Assembly (NCBI GenBank): GCA_900543455.1
Contig: UQRR01000044.1
Coordinates: forward strand, 1 to 17,021
Direction: 5' to 3'
From: an uncultured Dialister sp.
GTDB taxonomy: Bacteria > Bacillota > Negativicutes > Veillonellales > Dialisteraceae
Length of the DNA: 17,021 bases
Each line of letters opens with the position of its first letter. Position 1 is the first letter of the stretch. A program made the translations under genes and the position numbers. Of this stretch, positions 12,911 to 17,021 are shown one piece after another. The notes beneath the pieces are model-generated. The model worked only from the letters and a program-made list of their open reading frames with translations, had not been told where the DNA came from and searched no databases.

Positions 12911-13370
12911 GGGTTCAGGGTTAGCCCGTGGGGCGGGGCGTCCCTTGATTGCGGATGAAAGCCTTGCTCGAATGAGGAGTGAGGAGTGAGGAGTGAGGAG
13001 TGAAGGTGGCGGCTTCGCCGCAAATATATATGGGGCGATGCCTGAAGGTAATATTCAAGTCACCAGTCACTTGAGAAACCTAATCCCTAGCCACTAATCC
13101 CTAGCTACTCATCCCTGCTTTCAAACTTCAGTGTTCGGGGTTCAGGGTTTCAAAAAATTAGGAATTAGGAATGGTGGTGGCGGCTTCGCCGCGAATATAT
13201 AGGGGCGCGATGCCCGAAAGTAGTATTTAAGTCACCAGCCACTAGTCACTCAAAGCTCCTCATCCCCGCTTTCAAACTTCAGTGTACAACGAGGATAGTG
13301 TGGCGCAACGCGCCGAATAATAAATTGCGGCGAAGCTGCTACCACCATTTCGCATTTCGCATTTCTCACG
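12911..13370. repeat. two tandem composite heptamer elements
   Basis: Copy 1 (12911-13133): GGGTTCA units, border module (CCCTTGATTGCGGATGAAAGC), AATGAGG, AGTGAGG three times and AGTGAAG (12971-13005), GGTGGCGGCTTCGCCGC, an A/T patch ATATATATGG, GGCGATGCCTGAAGG, AGTCACC/AGTCACT and CCTAGCC units, then ATCCCTGCTTTCAAACTTCA. Copy 2 (13134-13285): GGGTTCAGGGTTTCA, AATTAGG twice, the same hairpin, A/T patch, GCGATGCCCGAAAG, AGTCACC/AGCCACT units, then ATCCCCGCTTTCAAACTTCA. The order is identical but the first heptamer differs. 13286-13370 ends with a CGGCGAAGCTGC module and ATTTCGC units. No gene in the 500-bp stretch. Confidence 0.9.
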
Positions 13371-13406
13371 AAAAATCCCGCCGCAAGAAATGTCTCACGG
13401 CGGGAT
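13371..13406 (-). terminator. intrinsic terminator of the anion transporter gene
   Basis: On the minus strand ATCCCGCCG (13398-13406) pairs with CGGCGGGAT (13375-13383), then TTTTT. It starts 11 nt beyond the transporter stop codon. Confidence 0.9.
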
Positions 13407-13416
13407 CGATTTCTAC

Positions 13417-14889
13417 TCACCCTACATAGCCCAGCCAGTGCCAATAGGTGGCCGAGAAGACGAGGATCATCGCATAGGCAATGATGGTGAAAGGAATGCC
13501 TGTCCTCAAGAAATCTTTGGACGTGATATAGCCCGTACTGTAGGCGATCATGTTCTGCGGCGCATTGACCGGCAGGATGTAGCCGAAGCAGATGGTATAC
13601 TGCAGGATCATGGTCATGCCAAGCACGTTGATTCCGGGAGTTTCCACACTCTGAAGGACAGCTATGACGATCGGGATCATGGCTGCAGCGAGGCCTGTCG
13701 CGCTCGCAAAACCCAGGTGGATGACCGTCAGGAAGAAGGCCAGCACCGCGATGACCATAAGTGGCGACATGGTCTCCATGCCAAAGAGGGAGACGAAATG
13801 GTTTGCAAGCCAGATGGCTGCCCCTGATTTCAGAAGCGCCGCGCCAAGGCTAATGCCGACGCCGAAGAGTGCTACCGTGCCCCAATTGATATGCGGCACC
13901 GCATCCTTCCATGTCATGAAGCCGATCTTCGGCAGCATCATGAGCATGATACCGGCGATGGTGACAGTCGTCGTATCAAAGGGATGCAGCTTCTTCTCTG
14001 TGACCCAGAAAAAGAGCAGCGCGAGCGAGATGCAGAGGAGCTTCTTTTCGGGCAGGGTGATGGGGCCCATTTCCTTCAGCATCTTATCGATTGCTTCCTT
14101 CCCGCCGGGCATTTCTTTTACCTCCGGCGGCATGACATGGATCAGGAGGAAATATAGAATGATCGACATGATGGCTGCGTACGGAGCGGCTGCGATGAAC
14201 CATTCCAGCCAGCTGATGTCCTGCCCTAAGACCTGCTGGATGAAACCGATGGCGACCATATTCTGCGCCGCCGCAGTCTTGATCCCGATATTCCAAAGGC
14301 TGTCCGCCTGTGCGACGGCCATCATGAGGACGCCCGCGAAGGTACTTCCTTTCTCAAGGCCGAACGCGCGGATGATACCGATGACGATCGGTACCATGCA
14401 GGAAACGCGCGCCGTCGTCGACGGAACGAAGAAGCTCAGAAGGAAGCCGACAAAAATAACACCGATCACAAGCCGGTTCGACTTGACGCCGATATGCGAC
14501 ATGACGATGAGCGCGATACGCTTATCCAGTCCTGTCATCATCATGCCGGCGGAGAGAAACATCGCTCCTGCGACCAGTGCCCATGCCGTGGTAGAAAAAC
14601 CGGCAAGTCCCATTTTGAGGGCATTCGCTGTCCCCAAGATGGCTCCGGGCTTTGCCGGATTCGGCGAGAGACCCAGTGCAAAAGACATGAATGTCACAAT
14701 CACAAAGGCGCTCACAGGATAAGAAACGCCCTCTGTCATCCAGATGATGACGGCAAATACAAGGATAGCGATCAGCCGGTGTCCTTCTGTCGGCAGATCA
14801 GCCGGTGTCGGAAACAGACAGACCAGTGCCATGCCAATGAGCGATAGCCACAGGCCGTACTTCTTGCCAAATCCTTCCGGTTTATCCAT
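13417..14889 (-). CDS. DASS/SLC13 family anion (dicarboxylate-type) transporter
   Basis: The 490-aa inner-membrane protein has about 11-13 hydrophobic helices in two inverted halves, as in the divalent anion:sodium symporter family (CitT, SdcS, INDY). It probably moves a C4-dicarboxylate, citrate or related anion. The two Ser-Asn-Thr motifs that coordinate sodium in VcINDY appear altered: STT at 157-159 (FVPSTTARVS) and SAT at 396-398 (GFASATGLAAA). The late loop is PVNAPQN (440-446). This may indicate anion exchange rather than sodium symport, which is inference. GGGGGGAG lies 5 nt before ATG. The gene is monocistronic with a strong promoter, a terminator in the leader and a strong 3' terminator. 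Confidence 0.88.
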   Translation of the reverse strand: MDKPEGFGKKYGLWLSLIGMALVCLFPTPADLPTEGHRLIAILVFAVIIWMTEGVSYPVSAFVIVTFMSFALGLSPNPAKPGAILGTANALKMGLAGFSTTAWALVAGAMFLSAGMMMTGLDKRIALIVMSHIGVKSNRLVIGVIFVGFLLSFFVPSTTARVSCMVPIVIGIIRAFGLEKGSTFAGVLMMAVAQADSLWNIGIKTAAAQNMVAIGFIQQVLGQDISWLEWFIAAAPYAAIMSIILYFLLIHVMPPEVKEMPGGKEAIDKMLKEMGPITLPEKKLLCISLALLFFWVTEKKLHPFDTTTVTIAGIMLMMLPKIGFMTWKDAVPHINWGTVALFGVGISLGAALLKSGAAIWLANHFVSLFGMETMSPLMVIAVLAFFLTVIHLGFASATGLAAAMIPIVIAVLQSVETPGINVLGMTMILQYTICFGYILPVNAPQNMIAYSTGYITSKDFLRTGIPFTIIAYAMILVFSATYWHWLGYVG

Positions 14890-14967
14890 GATACTCCCCC
14901 CTTATGAAATTTTCCGGGCGCCTTTTGATATATGATGAGTTCTGAATTCCTATCGCGCCCATTCATG

Positions 14968-15003
14968 CAAAAAGCTCACTTACCCCGAAGGGAAGTGAGC
15001 TTC
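14968..15003 (-). terminator. terminator in the transporter leader (candidate attenuator)
   Basis: On the minus strand AGCTCACTT...AAGTGAGCT forms a stem capped by CCC-UUCG-GGG, followed by TTTTT. The exceptionally stable C(UUCG)G cap is complete. It lies only about 20 nt beyond the predicted transcription start and about 80 nt before the transporter ATG, so full-length mRNA requires readthrough. Confidence 0.8.
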
Positions 15004-15028
15004 TTTGCACTTTTGTTAATATGTATAC

Positions 15029-15057
15029 AGTGTACTCGCAGAAATGGGGTTTGTCAA
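15029..15057 (-). promoter_or_regulatory. promoter of the anion transporter gene, with palindromic operator-like site
   Basis: A perfect TTGACA -35 (complement of 15052-15057), 17-nt spacer and TACACT -10 (complement of 15029-15034). The -10 overlaps an imperfect palindrome GTATACAGTGTAC at 15023-15035, which includes the exact 6-bp palindrome GTATAC and looks like a repressor site (GntR- or LacI-type operators have this form). Confidence 0.75.
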
Positions 15058-15073
15058 TGGGGTGAAGGTTGGC

Positions 15074-15447
15074 GGGTTCAGGTTGATGGGTTCAGGGTTG
15101 TGGTGCGGTGCATCATAATGTGAAAGCGCCGCGATTTTTGAATATGACTTCGCGTATTGCAAAGCCCCTTCCCCTCGGGAAGGGGCCGCCCGAAGGGCGG
15201 GGGATAGGGAGACAAATGCGCAGACAGTCATTCAGCACATGTGGGGCTAACTACGAATTGCGCTCATACGAGCAAACGTAGATTAACGCCCTATCCCCCG
15301 GCGCCAAGGCGCCGACCCCTTTCTGAGAAAGGGGTTTTCGATACGCGCGCAGCGCTATCTAACATTTCGCGGCGCTTCTATTATATGCTGCGCCGCACCG
15401 CCCCCGTTGCACCTTCTGAACCCTTAGAACCCGTTGAATCCATCCCC
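15074..15447. repeat. palindromic GGTTCAG-heptamer element split by another element
   Basis: The left arm has GGGTTCA units (15074-15099), then GTGGTGCGGTGCATCATAAT and AAGCGCCGCGA (15100-15134). The right arm (15365-15447) is its approximate inverse: TCGCGGCGCTT, ATATGCTGCGCCGCACC, then GAACCC-type units. Element C (15151-15347) lies between the arms. No gene in 15060-15490. Confidence 0.8.
15151..15347. mobile_element. fold-back MITE-like element C, 197 bp
   Basis: Imperfect terminal inverted repeats CGCGTATTGCAAAGCCCCTT (15151-15170) and the complement of CGCGTATCGAAAACCCCTT (15329-15347). Inside, GGGGGATAGGG (15199-15209) mirrors CCCTATCCCCC (15290-15300), and the centre holds CTACG...CGTAG enclosing GCTC/GAGC. 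It encodes nothing and sits in the middle of a heptamer-flanked palindrome. Confidence 0.75.
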
Positions 15448-15451
15448 CACT

Positions 15452-15484
15452 AAAAAAATCCCAAGACCATAGTCTTGGGATTTT
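15452..15484 (-). terminator. terminator of rpsF-ssb-rpsR operon
   Basis: A 10-bp stem ATCCCAAGAC/GTCTTGGGAT (15458-15467 and 15472-15481) with a 4-nt loop; on the minus strand it is followed by seven T. It starts about 11 nt after the rpsR stop. Confidence 0.92.
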
Positions 15485-15494
15485 CCGCTTTTGA

Positions 15495-15728
15495 TTAGTC
15501 AGCGCTGAAAGGAAGCAGAGCGATGGCTCTTGCTCTCTTGATAGCGAGATTGATCTTACGCTGATGTTTAGCGCATGTGCCGGTTACGCGGCGAGGAAGG
15601 ATCTTACCTCTTTCGGAAACGAAACGGCGAAGTGCGGCAATGTTTTTGTAATCAATGGTGTCTACGTGATCTACGCAGCACTGGCAGACCTTTCTTCTCG
15701 GTCTTCTTACTCTATCTCTTCTGATCAT
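15495..15728 (-). CDS. rpsR: 30S ribosomal protein bS18
   Basis: The 77-aa protein is a small-subunit component that binds as a heterodimer with S6 on the 16S rRNA platform. Typical features are the basic N-terminus (RRDRVRRPRRK), the core IDYKNIAALRRFVSERGKI (about 25-43), PRRVTGTCAKHQR (about 45-57) and the C-terminal helix LAIKRARAIALLPF. Four cysteines (15, 17, 18 in CQCC and 52 in TCAKH) fit the zinc-binding form of S18. GGAGG lies about 10 nt before the ATG. It is last in the operon, 29 nt after ssb, and is followed by a strong terminator; rplI, a frequent neighbour elsewhere, is not here. Confidence 0.97.
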   Translation of the reverse strand: MIRRDRVRRPRRKVCQCCVDHVDTIDYKNIAALRRFVSERGKILPRRVTGTCAKHQRKINLAIKRARAIALLPFSAD

Positions 15729-15757
15729 GCTAGTTTATCCTCCAAAATCAATGTATC

Positions 15758-16291
15758 TCAGAACGGAATGTCTTCATCTTTGGAAGCCTGTCCGAACTGA
15801 CCAAAACTGCTTTTCGGCTGGCTCTGTGGTTGGCTCTGGCCGAACTGGGAAGCCCCGTTATTGAAGCCGCCATTGTTTGCGCCATATCCGCCATTGGTGT
15901 TATATCCACCATTGGCACCATAACCACCATTTCCACCAAAAGCATTACCCTGAGACTGCTGATGAGAAGGTGCACCAATCGGAATGGCAACAAAGTTAGC
16001 ATTCACTTCACTGATCCATCTTCTCTGTCCATCTGGTGTGTCGTAGGAACGAGTGGTATAACGGCCCTCCACGAAAACGCGGCTGCCTTTTTTCAGCTGA
16101 TTTCCTACAGCTTCTGCCAGATTGCCCCAAGCCACAACGTTAATCCAGTCAGTGATCTCTTTCTGTTCGCCCTGTGGTGTCGTATACATACGGCTGACAG
16201 CGACACTAAAAGATGCAACGGCGCGGCCGGTCTTTGTTGCACGCATAACCGGATCCCGCCCCAAATTACCCATGATTTGAACTGAATTCAT
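15758..16291 (-). CDS. ssb: single-stranded DNA-binding protein
   Basis: The 177-aa protein coats single-stranded DNA in replication, repair and recombination. Residues 1-105 form the OB fold (MNSVQIMGNLGRDP, WINVVAWGNLAE at about 49-60, GSRVFVEGRY, WISEVNANFV). A flexible Gly/Asn/Gln-rich linker follows (about 108-168), with repeats of GGYGANGG-type. The acidic tip DEDIPF recruits partner proteins. AGAGGT is 6 nt before ATG. It lies between rpsF and rpsR, 11 nt after rpsF, which is the standard bacterial arrangement and marks it as the main housekeeping SSB. Confidence 0.97.
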   Translation of the reverse strand: MNSVQIMGNLGRDPVMRATKTGRAVASFSVAVSRMYTTPQGEQKEITDWINVVAWGNLAEAVGNQLKKGSRVFVEGRYTTRSYDTPDGQRRWISEVNANFVAIPIGAPSHQQSQGNAFGGNGGYGANGGYNTNGGYGANNGGFNNGASQFGQSQPQSQPKSSFGQFGQASKDEDIPF

Positions 16292-16302
16292 TGTGCTACC
16301 TC

Positions 16303-16587
16303 TTAGTCATCCTGTTTTACAATGATGTGACGGATAATTTCTTCATGAATCTTGATAACGCGGTCAAGCTCTTTGATCTCTGCCGGGTCAGCCTGGAAAT
16401 CTACTACTACGTAGTAACCTTCGCTCTGGTGTCTGACTTCGTAGGCAAGATGACGTTTGCCCCATTCATCAACTTTGTCAATGGTACCACCGATTCTGGT
16501 GATGGTGTCCTGTACCAGTTTGACAGCAGCTTTGATGACTTCATCATTTGCTGCATTCACAATGAACATAACTTCATACTTTTTCAC
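16303..16587 (-). CDS. rpsF: 30S ribosomal protein bS6
   Basis: The 94-aa small-subunit protein partners S18 on the 16S rRNA platform. It begins (M)KKYEVMFIVNA, contains the ferredoxin-like fold with DEWGKRHLAYEVRHQSEGYYVVVDF (about 40-64) and ends in IIRHIIVKQDD. I choose GTG at 16587 because GGAGG (16596-16600) lies 8 nt upstream and the family starts with KKYE; the open frame continues to 16653 without similarity. It is first in the rpsF-ssb-rpsR operon. The leader between promoter and RBS contains a CCCATG/CATGGG hairpin, a possible site for feedback by S6:S18, but I do not see the CCG bulge typical of that motif. Confidence 0.96.
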   Translation of the reverse strand: MKKYEVMFIVNAANDEVIKAAVKLVQDTITRIGGTIDKVDEWGKRHLAYEVRHQSEGYYVVVDFQADPAEIKELDRVIKIHEEIIRHIIVKQDD

Positions 16588-16605
16588 GAAATTCGCCTCC
16601 TTTTT

Positions 16606-16635
16606 GGACTTATGTCCCATGCTCTCCATGGGAAG
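16606..16635 (-). promoter_or_regulatory. hairpin in rpsF leader
   Basis: TCCCATG and CATGGGA (16614-16632 region) form a 7-bp stem with loop GAGAG in the rpsF leader, just upstream of the AAAAAGGAGG RBS. It may take part in autoregulation; no known S6:S18 consensus is clear. Confidence 0.4.
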
Positions 16636-16666
16636 AGAAGTTGCCTGCATCAAAGCAAGCTTTTAT

Positions 16667-16695
16667 ATTATAGCCGTTTCAGAGATGAAATGCAA
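16667..16695 (-). promoter_or_regulatory. promoter of rpsF-ssb-rpsR operon
   Basis: TTGCAT -35 (complement of 16690-16695), 17-nt spacer, perfect TATAAT -10 (complement of 16667-16672). It sits 80 nt before the rpsF start. Confidence 0.8.
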
Positions 16696-16714
16696 GGGGG
16701 AAAATAAGATAAAT

Positions 16715-16957
16715 GGTTCAGGGTTCAGGATTCCCTCGTGTGGCGTATCGTCCCTTGATTGAGGATGAAAGCTCCGGTGTAAATGAGAAATGAGAAATGA
16801 GAAATGGCGGTGGCGGCTTCGCCGCGAGTATATATGGGGCGATGCCTGAAAGTGGTATTCAAGTCACCAGTCACTAGTCACCAGTCACTCATCCCTGCTT
16901 TCACACGCAATCAAAGGGACAGCACGCCCCACGGGCTACCCCTGAAGTTTGAAAGCA
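16715..16957. repeat. composite heptamer element with inverted borders
   Basis: Order: GGTTCAG twice (16715-16728), border module with CCCTTGATTGAGGATGAAAGC, AAATGAG three times (about 16783-16803), GGTGGCGGCTTCGCCGC, ATATATGG, GGCGATGCCTGAAAG, AGTCACC/AGTCACT four units (about 16862-16889), CATCCCTGCTTTCA, and the inverted border CGCAATCAAAGGG with GCACGCCCC. The order is that of 12911-13285. The rest to 17021 holds degenerate GGTTCTGAAGGTTCA. No gene in 16700-17021. Confidence 0.9.
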
Positions 16958-17021
16958 GAAAGAACAATCTATCCTTTATGTGAATCCTCATAGGTTAAGC
17001 GGGTTCTGAAGGTTCAAAAGG

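Noticed and set aside
13250..13444. 64-aa minus-strand frame overlapping the transporter 3' end
   Set aside because: It runs through the transporter terminator and heptamer repeats; no RBS.
15016..15453. Small open frames of 70-71 aa in the repeat region between the transporter and rpsR
   Set aside because: They consist of translated repeat arms and element C sequence, without RBS or plausible composition.

Overview
This window looks like chromosomal DNA from a low-to-mid-GC Firmicute, probably a Negativicute (Veillonellaceae, Dialister-like). That placement is inference from gene order (divIC next to a yabR-type S1 gene; rpsF-ssb-rpsR), strong AGGAGG-type ribosome binding sites and general protein appearance; no marker here settles the genus. 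I see no phage, plasmid, transposase, CRISPR, tRNA or rRNA gene. The genes are mostly housekeeping; the unusual part is between them.

Layout. 218-2371 (+): a gamma-class carbonic anhydrase-like protein, a fold-back MITE-like element, then an adenine/adenosine deaminase preceded by a leader that can form two competing RNA structures. 2700-6099 (+): a cell-envelope/division cluster of D-Ala-D-Ala carboxypeptidase, DivIC-like protein (8-nt overlap), S1-domain protein and an exopolyphosphatase/GppA-like protein. 6796-8770 (-): RNase HI with an N-terminal hybrid-binding domain, a DEDDh exonuclease and a small basic orphan protein. 9133-10191 (+): an orphan GldA-like dehydrogenase. 10514-12840 (-): a TVP38-family membrane protein and threonine synthase. 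13417-14889 (-): a DASS/SLC13 anion transporter with its own promoter and a terminator in its leader. 15495-16587 (-): rpsR, ssb, rpsF as one operon with a clear promoter.

Almost every intergenic gap is filled with repeats. The recurring theme is arrays of 7-bp units (AGTTAGG, AGTGAGG, AGTGAGA, ATGAGAA, AGTCACC/AGTCACT, GGTTCAG, GATATCA and others). The unit differs between loci but is nearly uniform within an array. The arrays join fixed GC-rich hairpin modules (GCGGCTTCGCCGC; CGGCGC...GCGCCG; GGGCGATGCCCGAA) in a recurring order, forming composite elements that are often palindromic overall. Two near-identical long copies differ by exactly one 7-bp unit, which points to unit gain or loss. 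In three genes (ppx, rnhA, thrC) the array begins at or within 3 nt of the stop codon, always in the same orientation. Three further fold-back elements (about 160, 230 and 200 bp) with terminal inverted repeats sit among them, and inverted repeat pairs bracket the division-gene cluster and the RNase H block.

The best candidates for something undescribed are this heptamer mosaic repeat system and the leader RNA upstream of the deaminase.
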